A stretch of DNA of 64,000 bases from CAWGJC01 sp965276665. Lineage in GTDB: Bacteria; Pseudomonadota; Alphaproteobacteria; Acetobacterales; Acetobacteraceae. Where the stretch lies: NCBI GenBank assembly GCA_965276665.1, contig OZ255620.1:124001-188000 (forward strand), in the 5' to 3' direction. A program made the translations under genes and the position numbers. Below, in pieces: positions 16,086 through 24,955 of the stretch (position 1 is the first letter of the stretch; each line of letters opens with the position of its first letter). The notes under the pieces are model-generated. The model was not told the origin of the DNA and made no database searches. It saw nothing but the letters and a program-made list of their open reading frames with translations.

Positions 16086-17661
16086 GGGCGCCCCCGCCAC
16101 CGGCCTTCGAGGCGCGGAACAGGAAGGTGACCGGCACCACGCAGAAGGCGAGAAAGGCGCACATCGCGAACACGTCGCCATAGGCGAGGAATTGCGACTG
16201 CGTGGCGAGCTGCTGGTTCAGCACCCCTTGCGCCGCCCCGTTCACCGAGGCCGGGTTCCAGCCGAGGTTGCGCAGGGTCTGGGTGATCTGCGCGAGCGTG
16301 TTCTGGTAGGCGGGATTGAGCGGCGTCAGGTGCTCGGCCAGATAGGCGTGGCGCACCTGCGTCCGTTCGGTGATCGCCGCGGTGGCGAGCGAGATGCCGA
16401 TCGAGCCGGCGATGTTGCGCAGCATGACGTAGAGCGAGCTCGCATCGCTATTCAGCCGTTTCGGCAAGGTCGAGTAGGTGATCGTGGTGTTCGGCACGAA
16501 CAGGAAGGCGAGCGCGAAGGTCTGGCCGGCGCGCATGACAGCGAGCCATCGGAAACCGATATTCGGGGCGAGCGAGTGCGCCGAGGCCAGCGCGCAGCCC
16601 ATCGCGAAGAAGCCGAACGCGATGATGAACCGCGTCTGCACGTTCGGCAGCAGCAGCCGGGAGACGAACGGGATCAGCACGATCGTCAGCACCGCGCCGG
16701 GCGAGAGCAGCAGTCCGGCAAGCGTCGCGGTGTATCCCAGCACCTGCTGGGCGAGCTGCGGGATCAGCACCGCGCTCGAGTAGAGGATCGCGCCGATCGA
16801 GAAGATCACAAAGGCGCCCACCGCGAAATTACGGTCCTTGAACGCGCGCAGATCGACCACCGGGTTGTCGGTGTAGAGCAGCCAGGCCACCGCGCTGGCG
16901 AGCCCGATCGAGCCCATGATCGCCATCGTGACGATGAAGCTTGAGCCGAACCAGTCATTCTCCTCGCCGCGGTCGAGCATCACCTCGAGACAGCCGAAAC
17001 CGACGGCGATCAGCACCAGGCCCACGTAATCCGCGTCGAACACGCTGCTCCGCTCGCGCTTCACCCAGGGCGGGTCTTCGACCAGGGCGGCGACCCCGAA
17101 GGTCGCGGCGATCCCCACCGGGATGTTGATCAGGAAGATCCACCGCCAGGAGAAATTATCGGTGATCCAGCCGCCGAGCGTCGGCCCGATGATCGGCGCC
17201 ATGATCACCGCGATCGCCACGATCGCAAAGGCCTTGCCGCGCTGCGCGGGCTCGAACGTGTCGAGGATGATCGATTGCTGGTTCGGCTGCAGCCCGCCGC
17301 CGAACAACCCCTGCAACAGCCGGAACAGCAGAAGTTGCGGCAGGCTCGTCGCGATTCCGCACAGGAAGGAGCACGCCGTGAACGCGACGATGCAGATGAT
17401 GAAATAGCGCTTGCGGCCGATCACCCGGCCGAGCCAGCCCGAGATCGGCAGCACGATGCCGTTGGCGACGAGATAGGAGGTGAGTGTCCAGGTCGCGTCG
17501 TCGTAGCTCACCGACATCGTGCCGGCGATATGGGGCAGGGACACGTTGACGATTGTGGTGTCGAGCACCTCCATGAAGGCCGCCAGGGTGACAACGATCG
17601 CGATCACCCAGGGATTGGCGCGCGGCGTCCAGGCGGCGTCGGCGGCGGCGGTGCCGCTCAT
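16072..17661 (-). CDS. MFS efflux transporter, DHA2 family (EmrB-like)
   Basis: A 529-residue, 14-TM transporter with LDTTIVNVSLPHIAG in helix 1, GWLGRVIGRKRYF after helix 2 and RLLQGLFGGGLQPNQQSI around helices 4-5. EmrB proteins pump hydrophobic drugs using the proton gradient and work with an EmrA-type membrane-fusion protein; that partner is encoded directly upstream, its stop overlapping this start as ATGA (17658-17661). No TolC-like outer membrane gene is beside the pair. The C-terminus is GGGGAPPAH, and its last codons are repeated downstream (see the tandem repeat). Confidence 0.92.
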   Translation of the reverse strand: MSGTAAADAAWTPRANPWVIAIVVTLAAFMEVLDTTIVNVSLPHIAGTMSVSYDDATWTLTSYLVANGIVLPISGWLGRVIGRKRYFIICIVAFTACSFLCGIATSLPQLLLFRLLQGLFGGGLQPNQQSIILDTFEPAQRGKAFAIVAIAVIMAPIIGPTLGGWITDNFSWRWIFLINIPVGIAATFGVAALVEDPPWVKRERSSVFDADYVGLVLIAVGFGCLEVMLDRGEENDWFGSSFIVTMAIMGSIGLASAVAWLLYTDNPVVDLRAFKDRNFAVGAFVIFSIGAILYSSAVLIPQLAQQVLGYTATLAGLLLSPGAVLTIVLIPFVSRLLLPNVQTRFIIAFGFFAMGCALASAHSLAPNIGFRWLAVMRAGQTFALAFLFVPNTTITYSTLPKRLNSDASSLYVMLRNIAGSIGISLATAAITERTQVRHAYLAEHLTPLNPAYQNTLAQITQTLRNLGWNPASVNGAAQGVLNQQLATQSQFLAYGDVFAMCAFLAFCVVPVTFLFRASKAGGGGAPPAH

Positions 17662-18905
17662 TTGAGGTGGATCACCGGCTCCACGGAAATGCCGAGCGGC
17701 AGCGGTATCTTCGGGTCGAGCCCCTTGTCGATGTCGATCTTCACCGGCACCCGGCGCACGATCTTGACGAAATTGCCGGTCGCGTTCTCCGCCGGGAAGG
17801 TGCTGAACTGCGCGCCCGAGCCCATCTGCACGCTGTCGACATGGCCCTCCAGGTGGAGCTGCGGATAGGCGTCGATATGGATCGTCGTGTACTGGCCGGG
17901 GCGGATGCGGGTGAGCTCGGTCTCCTTGAAATTCGCGGTGACCCAGATATCGGGCGAGACGAGCGAGAGCAGCGCCTCGCCCGACTGCACGAAATTGCCC
18001 TGCTCGACCGCGCGCTTCGAGACGAAGCCGTCCTGCGGCGCGCGGACCACCGTGTAGGAAAGGTTGAGCTCGGCCTGCGCGAGCGCGGCCTTTGCCTGGT
18101 CGATCTGCCCCTGCAGGCGCGAGACGCCGGCATCGGCCTGCTGGATGTTGGGATGCACCGGCTCCGCCTCCTTCAGCTGGGCCTCGGCCTGCTGGACCTG
18201 GGCGTTCGCCTGCTGAAGCGCGGCGGTGGACTGGTCGATCGCCTCCTGGGTGGTGGCGGCGGCGGAGATGCGGTGCTGGCGCTGGTAATCGGTCTGCGCG
18301 CGGAACTGGGTCGCCCTGGCGGTGGCGACTTGCGCCTGGGCGGCGGCGAGCCGGGCCGGGAAGGTCACGCGCGCGATCTGAGCCGCGTATTGCGAATTGG
18401 CGAGCTGCGCCTCGGCGATCACGAGATTGGCGGCGGCCTGGTCGCGGGCGGTCTGGTAATCGCGCGGATCGATGCGGATCAGCACGTCGCCGGCATGAAC
18501 GAACTGATTGTCGCTCACCGCGAGCTGGATCACCTGGCCGGACACCCGCGGGGCGATGGTGATGGCGTGCCCGTCGGTATAGGCGTCGTCGGTGTCCTGC
18601 AGATCGCGATTGGCCCACCAGTAGTAGCCGCCGCCGATCGCGCCGATCACGATCACGATCGCGAGCACGATCAGCGGGATCTTGCTGCCCTTGCGGCGCT
18701 GCCCGGTGCCGCGGCCACGCTGGTCGCCGCCCCCTTGGCCGCCGCCGTTCTCGCCGTCGTCGCTTTCGCCGTCCTGGGCAGGCGGAGGCGAACTCCGCGG
18801 GGCGGCCGGGGTCGCTTCGCGTTTCGGATCGACCTCGGACCGTGCTGCACCGCCGCCAGCTTCGCTGCCCCCGGCTTCGTGGTCCGATTCACGCAGTTGT
18901 TGCAT
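17658..18905 (-). CDS. HlyD/EmrA family membrane-fusion protein
   Basis: About 415 residues: a charged, Gly/Pro-rich cytoplasmic N-terminus (about 1-75), one membrane helix (IPLIVLAIVIVIGAIGGGYYWW), then a biotinyl-lipoyl half (DDAYTDGHAITIAPRVSGQV), a long coiled-coil hairpin rich in Ala/Gln (about 155-240), and the second lipoyl/beta-barrel half (VRAPQDGFVSKRAVEQGNFV, ANFKETELTRIRPGQ). It bridges the inner-membrane exporter to the outer membrane. An ATG at 18905 was chosen; a GTG nine bases upstream is possible. The unusually long disordered N-terminus is a small oddity. No regulator is adjacent. Confidence 0.92.
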   Translation of the reverse strand: MQQLRESDHEAGGSEAGGGAARSEVDPKREATPAAPRSSPPPAQDGESDDGENGGGQGGGDQRGRGTGQRRKGSKIPLIVLAIVIVIGAIGGGYYWWANRDLQDTDDAYTDGHAITIAPRVSGQVIQLAVSDNQFVHAGDVLIRIDPRDYQTARDQAAANLVIAEAQLANSQYAAQIARVTFPARLAAAQAQVATARATQFRAQTDYQRQHRISAAATTQEAIDQSTAALQQANAQVQQAEAQLKEAEPVHPNIQQADAGVSRLQGQIDQAKAALAQAELNLSYTVVRAPQDGFVSKRAVEQGNFVQSGEALLSLVSPDIWVTANFKETELTRIRPGQYTTIHIDAYPQLHLEGHVDSVQMGSGAQFSTFPAENATGNFVKIVRRVPVKIDIDKGLDPKIPLPLGISVEPVIHLK

Positions 18906-18974
18906 CCGCCACACCCCCGCCCCGCCTGAACAACGCGCGGGAGTCCCGCTCGATCAATCCGGCTGACCGATCGG

Positions 18975-20732
18975 TCAGAGAGCGAAAGACTGGGTACGAA
19001 CCAGCCGCGCGTAAAGCCCGTCCTGGCGCATAAGATCGGCATGACTGCCCTGTTCGGCCGCGCAGCCATCGGCGATGGCCACCACGAGATCGGCGTCGCG
19101 CACGGTCGAGAGGCGATGGGCGACGATCAGCGTGGTGCGGCCGGCGCGCAGCCGGGTGAGCGCTTCCTGCACCGCCGCCTCGCTCTCCGCGTCGAGCGCG
19201 CTGGTCGCCTCGTCGAGCAGCAGGATGCGCGGATCGCGCAGCAGGGCGCGGGCGAGCGCCACGCGCTGGCGCTGGCCGCCGGAGAGCCGCTGGCCGCCCG
19301 GGCCGACGGTCGTGGCGAACCCCTCCGGCAAGGCGTCGATGAAGCCGGCGGCGGCGGCGGCGGCGGCGGCCTCCACCGCCGCCTCGGTCGAGTCCGGCCG
19401 GCCCATCTGGATATTGGCCGCGATGGTATCGTCGAACAGCAGCGCATCCTGGCCGACATAGGCGATGGCGTCGCGGAGCGATTCGAGGGTGACGTCGCGC
19501 AGATCCGCCCCGTCCAGCGTGATCGCGCCCTGGCTCACCTCGTGCAGGCGTGGCACCAGGGCGAGCGCGGTCGACTTCCCCGCCCCGGACGGGCCGACCA
19601 GGGCCACGGTCAGGCCGGGCCTAGCCTCGAAGCTCAGCCCGGAAAGTCCGGTGCGGCCATCGGGATAGACGAAATGCACGTCCTGGAAGCGAAGATGCCC
19701 GCGCCCCGCCGGCAGCAGCCGCGCGCCCGGCGCCTCGATGATGCTCGGCCGTTCGTCAATCACCGAAAACACCCGCACCAGCCCCGCCAGCCCCTCCTGC
19801 AGGGCGGCGTTCAGCGAGCCGAGCGCGCGCAACGGGCGGGAGGCCATCAGCAAGGCGGCGACGAAGCCGGTGAAATTGCCCACCGAGCCGGCGCCCAGCG
19901 CGGCGCGCCAGCCGGCGAAGCCGATCACCAGGGCGACCGCGGCGCCGCCCAGCACCTCGAGGATCGGGTCCACCCGCGCCCGGCTCCGCGTCATCCGCAT
20001 CAGCGCGCTGTAGAGCTCGCCGAAAGCCGCCTGAGCGCGTCCGCGCTCGCGATCCTCCAGCCGATAGGCGCGGACGGTGCGCGCCTGGGCGAAGCTCTCG
20101 TTGAGCAGCGCCGCGGTCTGCCCCATCCGCTCCTGCATCGACCCCGAGGCACGGCGCACGCGCCGGCCGATCCGCTGGATCGGCACCGCGGCGAGCGGGT
20201 AGAGCACCGCGGCGATCAGGCTGAGCACCCAGTCGAGATAAATCATCGAGGCGACCAGCCCGACCACCGTCACCACATCGGCGATGCCGTTGACCGTCCG
20301 GGTCAGCGCCTCGCGGATGATCGCGGCGTCGGTGGTGAAGCGCGCGGAGAGCGCCGCCGGACTCTCGCGCTCGAGCCGCGCCAGATCAGTCTGCGTTAGA
20401 TGATCGAACATGCGGGTCTGCAGGTCGCGGATGACCAGCAGCACGACCTGCTGGACGATGACGTTCTGGCCGTAGAGCGCCGCCGCCCGCGCCGAGGTGA
20501 TGACGATGACGAAGACCGGGATCTGGTAGAGGATTCGCCGGTCGCGGCTGGCGAAGAGATCAAAGGCCCGCTGGATCATCACCGGGTAGAGCGCGTTCAG
20601 CCCGGCCATCACGAGCGTGAGCATCAACACCGCCAGCAGCCGCCCGCGATGCTTGCGGATATGCTCCCGCCACAGCCGCCGGAGCAGCGGTTTGGTGCGC
20701 TCGGCGGCGGGCGGCAATGCGTTCATCGGCAT
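18975..20732 (-). CDS. ABC transporter, fused permease and ATPase (MsbA-like)
   Basis: A 585-residue half-transporter: six membrane helices in residues about 20-300, then an ATP-binding domain with Walker A VGPSGAGKST, signature LSGGQRQRVALARALL, Walker B ILLLDEATSAL and the switch IVAHRLSTVRDADL. This is the layout of MsbA/lipid A exporters and type I multidrug exporters; the real substrate is unknown, and neither a neighbouring lpxK nor other LPS genes were found. An in-frame run of about nine alanines occurs in the ATPase domain (GCC/GCG repeats near 19350). The start at 20732 could instead be the ATG two codons later. Confidence 0.9.
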   Translation of the reverse strand: MPMNALPPAAERTKPLLRRLWREHIRKHRGRLLAVLMLTLVMAGLNALYPVMIQRAFDLFASRDRRILYQIPVFVIVITSARAAALYGQNVIVQQVVLLVIRDLQTRMFDHLTQTDLARLERESPAALSARFTTDAAIIREALTRTVNGIADVVTVVGLVASMIYLDWVLSLIAAVLYPLAAVPIQRIGRRVRRASGSMQERMGQTAALLNESFAQARTVRAYRLEDRERGRAQAAFGELYSALMRMTRSRARVDPILEVLGGAAVALVIGFAGWRAALGAGSVGNFTGFVAALLMASRPLRALGSLNAALQEGLAGLVRVFSVIDERPSIIEAPGARLLPAGRGHLRFQDVHFVYPDGRTGLSGLSFEARPGLTVALVGPSGAGKSTALALVPRLHEVSQGAITLDGADLRDVTLESLRDAIAYVGQDALLFDDTIAANIQMGRPDSTEAAVEAAAAAAAAGFIDALPEGFATTVGPGGQRLSGGQRQRVALARALLRDPRILLLDEATSALDAESEAAVQEALTRLRAGRTTLIVAHRLSTVRDADLVVAIADGCAAEQGSHADLMRQDGLYARLVRTQSFAL

Positions 20733-20807
20733 CGTCTCGTAGCGGAACCGGGCCGCGAGGCCAATGGTGCGGCCGTGTCGGCGCGGCCCCGGCCAGCACG
20801 GCCCCAA

Positions 20808-21131
20808 TCAGTGCGGTCCTGGCATCTCCAGGAACGCCTGCACCGACTGGAAGAGCTGCATCCGGTTCTTCTCCACGAGCACGGTATGGGTCCCCTCGCC
20901 AATCAGCTCACACTGCTTCCACGCGGCATGGGTGAGCAGCGGGAAGAGTTTTCGCGAGCTCGCCGGCGGGGTGCCGTGGTCCCATTCGGCCTGGATCATC
21001 AGCGTGGGCGCGGTGATCGCCGCCGGCGCATCCATTGCCGCCGTGCGAGTGGATTTTCCATATCCCGGAAGATCAAGCAGACAGACGTCGAAGCCCCGGC
21101 GCGAGCGCCACCGCGGCCCATAGATGGCGGA
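20808..21131 (-). pseudogene. Remnant of an alpha/beta hydrolase with N-terminal truncation and internal deletion
   Basis: One open frame of 107 codons after an in-frame TGA at 21132-21134. It begins with AIYGPRWRSRRGFDVCLLDLPGYGKSTR, the strand-turn just before the nucleophile region in alpha/beta hydrolases, and then passes directly to AAITAPTLMIQAEWD, the strand carrying the acid, and EIGEGTHTVLVEKNRMQLF with the catalytic histidine. The nucleophile elbow GxSxG and the cap (on the order of 100 residues or more) are missing, as is the N-terminal third with the oxyanion loop. No plausible start codon precedes the conserved part, though an internal ATG at 21035 exists. It lies between the ABC exporter and cca. 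Confidence 0.72.
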
Positions 21132-21193
21132 TCATGGTTCGTCCCCCCGATTGTTCTTGGATTCCAAACGTTGGGGAAATCTCGATCCGGATC

Positions 21194-22372
21194 TCACACC
21201 TGTCCAGCGCGGCGGGCGAGCTCGGCGCGGCATTCCACCGGGCCGGCGACGCAGCCGCCCGCCAGCCACCAACCCCGCACGGACCGCAGCAGCGCGCCGA
21301 TCTCGGGGCCGGGCGGCAGGCCAAGGGCGAGCGCGTCGCGGCCCTCGAGCGGAAATACCGGGCGTGGCGTCGCCGCCAGGCGCGCGCGCAACCCCTCTCC
21401 GCCCTCGCATCGCCAGCTCCGGCCGATCAGAATATCCGGCGGGGTGTCCGCCAAGGCGCGCCGCAGCGCGGCGCCGGCGAGCGCGGGATCGGGCGGCGGC
21501 CCGGCGAGCGCCAGCAGCCGGTCCCGCTCGGCCACGCTGAGCCGGAGCCGTGCTGCGGCGGCGGCGAACCCCGCGCGGAGCAGGGCGGCGAGGCGCAGGA
21601 CCGGATCGGGCGGCGCGCCCCGGGCGCTCGCCGCGGCGAGCGCGTCCGGGTCGGCCCCCTCAGGCAGCACCGCGTCGAGCACGCCGAGGCGCTGCATCAG
21701 CCGGACCGACGCGGCGGGATCGGGGGCGATCAGGATGCGCCGGAGCTCGCTCCATACCCGCTCGACTGAGAGGCGCGTGAGCCCCGGAACGCCGGCGGCG
21801 ATCGCCGCGAGCGCCGCCGGATCCGGCGGGCCGCCGCCGTAGCGCGCATGGAAGCGGAAGAAGCGCAGGATGCGCAGGTAATCCTCGGCGATCCGCAAGG
21901 CCGGGTCGCCCACGAATCGCACGATGCCGGCGCGCAGATCGGCGATGCCGGAGAAATAGTCGAACACCGCGCCCTGCCCGGTCATCGAGAGGGCGTTGAT
22001 GGTGAAATCCCGCCTGGCCGCGTCCTCGCGCCAATCCTCCGTCCACTCAACCTCGGCGTGGCGCCCGTCGGTGGTCCGGTCGCGGCGGAGCGTCGTCACC
22101 TCGAAGCCGCGACCGCCCGAGACCGCGGTGACGGTGCCGTGATCGACCCCGGTCGGCACGGCGCGCAATCCGGCGGCGGCGAGCCGGGCGGCCACCTGGT
22201 CGGGCGGCAGCGGCGTCGCGACGTCGATATCCACCGCCGGCAGGTTGGCCACCGCGTCGCGCACCGCCCCGCCGACGATTCTCGCGCCCGGCAACGCCGC
22301 CAGCACGGCGCGCAGCGCGGGATCGGCGAGGAAATCGGCCTGCGGGACGCACAGCGCCGGGGTGTCGCTCAT
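21194..22372 (-). CDS. CCA tRNA nucleotidyltransferase / poly(A) polymerase family
   Basis: A 392-residue class II nucleotidyltransferase. GGAVRD is at residues 34-39, the metal-binding aspartates are D48 and D50 in DIDVAT, then RRDRTTDGRHAEVEW, the DAARRDFTINALSM motif and RIAEDYLRILRFFRFHARYG. It adds or repairs the CCA end of tRNAs. The start is the ATG at 22372, 20 bases after the end of the DUF6111 gene; a longer frame reaching into that gene is not supported. It is the last gene of a DUF1285-nudix-DUF6111-cca run that is conserved in alphaproteobacteria. Confidence 0.93.
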   Translation of the reverse strand: MSDTPALCVPQADFLADPALRAVLAALPGARIVGGAVRDAVANLPAVDIDVATPLPPDQVAARLAAAGLRAVPTGVDHGTVTAVSGGRGFEVTTLRRDRTTDGRHAEVEWTEDWREDAARRDFTINALSMTGQGAVFDYFSGIADLRAGIVRFVGDPALRIAEDYLRILRFFRFHARYGGGPPDPAALAAIAAGVPGLTRLSVERVWSELRRILIAPDPAASVRLMQRLGVLDAVLPEGADPDALAAASARGAPPDPVLRLAALLRAGFAAAAARLRLSVAERDRLLALAGPPPDPALAGAALRRALADTPPDILIGRSWRCEGGEGLRARLAATPRPVFPLEGRDALALGLPPGPEIGALLRSVRGWWLAGGCVAGPVECRAELARRAGQV

Positions 22373-22392
22373 GCCCGCGGCCTCGGCTCGCT

Positions 22393-22650
22393 TCAAGGCG
22401 GCGCGGGCGACGCGCCGGCATGGCCGGCGACGATCCGCCCGCCGACGACGGATGCCGGCACGTATCGCCGCCCAGGGGCGAGCGCGCCTTCGGCCCCGAA
22501 CCAGATCAGGCTGCCGGCGAGCAGCAGCAGCCCGGCAAAGGCGGCGCCGACGATGACCGCAGAGGGGCCACGCCCGGAGGCGAGCAGCCACCACGCAAAA
22601 AATGCCGCGAACGGCACGAGAAACGAGACGAGTTCGCCCGCGCGTAGCAT
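22393..22650 (-). CDS. Small membrane protein, DUF6111-like
   Basis: An 85-residue protein with two hydrophobic helices (ELVSFLVPFAAFFAWWLL and AVIVGAAFAGLLLLAGSLIWF) and a soluble tail ending in AGHAGASPAPP. This size, and its place between a nudix hydrolase and the CCA-adding enzyme, match the DUF6111 family of alphaproteobacteria, whose function is unknown. Its start codon overlaps the nudix stop by one base (TGATG), so it is translationally coupled. Confidence 0.8.
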   Translation of the reverse strand: MLRAGELVSFLVPFAAFFAWWLLASGRGPSAVIVGAAFAGLLLLAGSLIWFGAEGALAPGRRYVPASVVGGRIVAGHAGASPAPP

Positions 22651-23261
22651 CAGGCAGCCCCGCGCAGCCGCTCCGCGAGCATCACCAGGATGGCGGCGGT
22701 CGCCCCCCAGATATCGTGCTCCTCGTGCGGCCAGACCCAGAACTCGCGCCAGCCGCCGCGCAGCCTGGCCCGCCGGCGGCGCGGCGCGGCCGGGTCGAGC
22801 AGCACCGAGAGCGGCAGGCGGAACACCGATTCCACCTCATCCGGGGACGCCGTCAGCATCGGATCGCCATGGATCAGCGCGAGCACCGGCGTGACCAGGA
22901 AGCCGGTGCCGGTGACATGATCAGGCAGCCGGCCGAGCAGCTCGACATCCGAGGGGTCGAGGCCGATTTCCTCCCGCGCCTCGCGCAACGCCGCGTCCTC
23001 GGCGCTGGCATCCTCGGGGTCGATCCGCCCGCCCGGGAAGCTCACCTGGCCGGCATGGGCGGAGAGATGCGCGGTGCGCTTGGTGAGCAGGATGCCGGAA
23101 TGCGGCGCCGGCAGGATCGGCACCAGCACGGCCGCCCGGATCAGCGATCGCGGCTCCTGGCCGAGCAGATCATCAGCCGCCGGCGCCGCGATCGCCTCGG
23201 GAGGGGCAGCGACGGATGGCGGTTCGGCGCCTAGGCGGGCGCGCAGCTCCGCACTCTCCAC
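22650..23261 (-). CDS. NUDIX hydrolase, probable CoA pyrophosphatase
   Basis: A 203-residue protein with a complete Nudix box starting at G78 (GGRIDPEDASAEDAALREAREEIGL reads as G-x5-E-x7-REUxEExGU) preceded by LLTKRTAHLSAHAGQVSFPGG, the NUDT7/YeaB-type signature of CoA and acyl-CoA pyrophosphatases. It would hydrolyse CoA derivatives to 3',5'-ADP and phosphopantetheine. The first 35 residues are variable. It follows the DUF1285 gene after 36 bases and is coupled to the DUF6111 gene. Confidence 0.9.
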   Translation of the reverse strand: MESAELRARLGAEPPSVAAPPEAIAAPAADDLLGQEPRSLIRAAVLVPILPAPHSGILLTKRTAHLSAHAGQVSFPGGRIDPEDASAEDAALREAREEIGLDPSDVELLGRLPDHVTGTGFLVTPVLALIHGDPMLTASPDEVESVFRLPLSVLLDPAAPRRRRARLRGGWREFWVWPHEEHDIWGATAAILVMLAERLRGAA

Positions 23262-23297
23262 ACTGACCTCCTGGCCACGCTGACCTTCCGGAAGACG

Positions 23298-23858
23298 CTA
23301 ATCGTCGTCGCCGCAATCGCAGCAGCCGCCGGCCGGCATCTCGCCCAGCGGGAAGAAGCGGCGGCAACTCCATACGCCCAGCATGGTGCGGCCGGAAACC
23401 GCTTCCGGCACGGCGAGCGCCACCAGCTCGTAATACACCGCCCGGCTGACCCGCGCCTCCACCGAAGCGACCCCGGCACCGGGCCGGACCGCAACGTAGG
23501 GCGTGGGCTCGCAGGTCAGCAGGTCGTGCGCCACGCGGAGCGGGTGCTCGTCGCTGATCGTCACCACCTGATCGACATTGGTGCGGACCGAGAGGCACTG
23601 GTCCCGCCCGTCGCCGGTCCAGTCGAGCTCGACCGCAACGAAGGGGGCATCCTCGACCTCGATATGCCCGCGCTCGGCCGGCGTCTCGAGCCAGTAGCCG
23701 CCATCCGCCGCACGGGTCAGCACGCTCGCGAACAGGCAGACCAGCTCCTTCCGGCCGATCGGCGAGCCCCGGTAGAGCCAGGTGCCGTCGCGCCGGATCA
23801 GGAAAGGCAGGTCGCCGCACTCGATCGGGCGTCGTGTCCCGAGCATTGGCTTGTTCAC
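23298..23858 (-). CDS. DUF1285 family protein with cysteine-rich C-terminus
   Basis: A 186-residue soluble protein. The conserved part runs from IECGDLPFLIRRDGTWLYRGSPIGRKELVCLFASVL to VDQVVTISDEHPLRV, which is the DUF1285 pattern; the function is unknown. A GTG start at 23858 with GGAG eight bases upstream is preferred to the ATG four codons later. The end is odd: after MPAGG come C-C-D-C-G-D-D-D, a compact Cys/Asp tail that could bind a metal (inference). It is the first gene of the nudix-cca operon and diverges from moxR over about 98 bases. Confidence 0.85.
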   Translation of the reverse strand: MNKPMLGTRRPIECGDLPFLIRRDGTWLYRGSPIGRKELVCLFASVLTRAADGGYWLETPAERGHIEVEDAPFVAVELDWTGDGRDQCLSVRTNVDQVVTISDEHPLRVAHDLLTCEPTPYVAVRPGAGVASVEARVSRAVYYELVALAVPEAVSGRTMLGVWSCRRFFPLGEMPAGGCCDCGDDD

Positions 23859-23956
23859 GATGTCGTCTCCGTGATCCGCCGTGCTTCGCGCATCCGTTGG
23901 ATATAGGGTGGACACCCCGCCCGGTTGAAGGCCGGGCACGTCGGAAGGGCTCGTGG

Positions 23957-24955
23957 ATGGCAACGATTTTACAGGATGGTGACAGGCTGCTCGCCGAGGT
24001 CGAGGCCCTGGTCGGGCGCGCCGGGCAGGCGCGGGCGGAGGTCGGCCGGATGATCTTCGGCCAGGCGGAGGTGCTGGACCAGACGCTGATCACCCTGCTG
24101 TCCGGCGGCCATGTGCTCCTGGTGGGCGTGCCCGGCCTCGGCAAGACGCTGCTGGTCGAGACGCTGGGCGTGGTGCTGGGGCTGGAGGCCCGGCGGGTGC
24201 AGTTCACCCCGGATCTGATGCCGGCCGACATCACCGGCAGCGAGGTGCTGGACGAGGATGCCGATCGCCGCCGCAGCTTCCGCTTCGTGCGCGGCCCGGT
24301 GTTCTGCCAGCTGCTGATGGCGGACGAGATCAACCGCGCCAGCCCGCGCACCCAGTCGGCGCTGCTGCAGGCCATGCAGGAGAGGGAGGTCGCGGTCGGT
24401 GGCACCATCCACCCGCTGCCCCGTCCGTTCCACGTGCTGGCGACGCAGAACCCGCTCGAGCAGGAGGGCACCTATCCGCTTCCCGAGGCGCAGCTCGACC
24501 GCTTCCTGCTGCAGGTCGATGTCGGCTACCCGGACGAGGCCTCCGAGCGGGCGATGCTGCTCGCCACCACGGGGGCGGAGGCGGCGCGGCCGGTGCGGGT
24601 GTTCTCGCCGGAGGAGCTGGTGACGGCGCAGGCGCTGATCCGCCGGGTGCCGGTGGGCGAGCAGGTGATGTCGGCGATCCTGGCCCTGGTGCGCGGCGCC
24701 CGCCCGGAGTCCGCCGCGGCCGAGGAGGTGCGGCGGCACGTCGCCTGGGGGCCGGGCCCGCGCGCCGCGCAGGCGATGATGCTGGCGACGCGCGCGCGCG
24801 CATTGCTCGACGGCCGGCTTAGCCCGAGCGTCGAGGATGTGGCGGCGCTCGCCGCTCCGGTGCTCCGCCACCGCATGGCGCTCAATTTCGCCGCCCGCGC
24901 GGACGGCGTGATGCTCGGCGAGCTGATCGAGCGCATGGTCGGGCGGTTGGGGTGA
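23957..24955 (+). CDS. MoxR-family AAA+ ATPase
   Basis: A 332-residue MoxR. Walker A is GVPGLGKT (57-64), Walker B ends in the ADEINR motif at 122-127, with the MoxR-specific ASPRTQSALLQAMQE, sensor ATQNPLEQEGTYPLPEAQLDRF, and an alpha-helical C-terminal lid. MoxR ATPases act as chaperones that insert or activate vWA-domain proteins; here the expected partners follow immediately (DUF58, then membrane proteins with vWA-like features). The ATG at 23957 is preceded by a GGAAGGGC site. Its stop overlaps the DUF58 start as GTGA. Confidence 0.95.
   Translation: MATILQDGDRLLAEVEALVGRAGQARAEVGRMIFGQAEVLDQTLITLLSGGHVLLVGVPGLGKTLLVETLGVVLGLEARRVQFTPDLMPADITGSEVLDEDADRRRSFRFVRGPVFCQLLMADEINRASPRTQSALLQAMQEREVAVGGTIHPLPRPFHVLATQNPLEQEGTYPLPEAQLDRFLLQVDVGYPDEASERAMLLATTGAEAARPVRVFSPEELVTAQALIRRVPVGEQVMSAILALVRGARPESAAAEEVRRHVAWGPGPRAAQAMMLATRARALLDGRLSPSVEDVAALAAPVLRHRMALNFAARADGVMLGELIERMVGRLG

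Noticed and set aside
20808..21035. A 75-residue intact small gene starting at the ATG at 21035
   Set aside because: Recognisable hydrolase sequence continues upstream of this ATG in the same frame, which shows it is an internal codon of a decayed gene.
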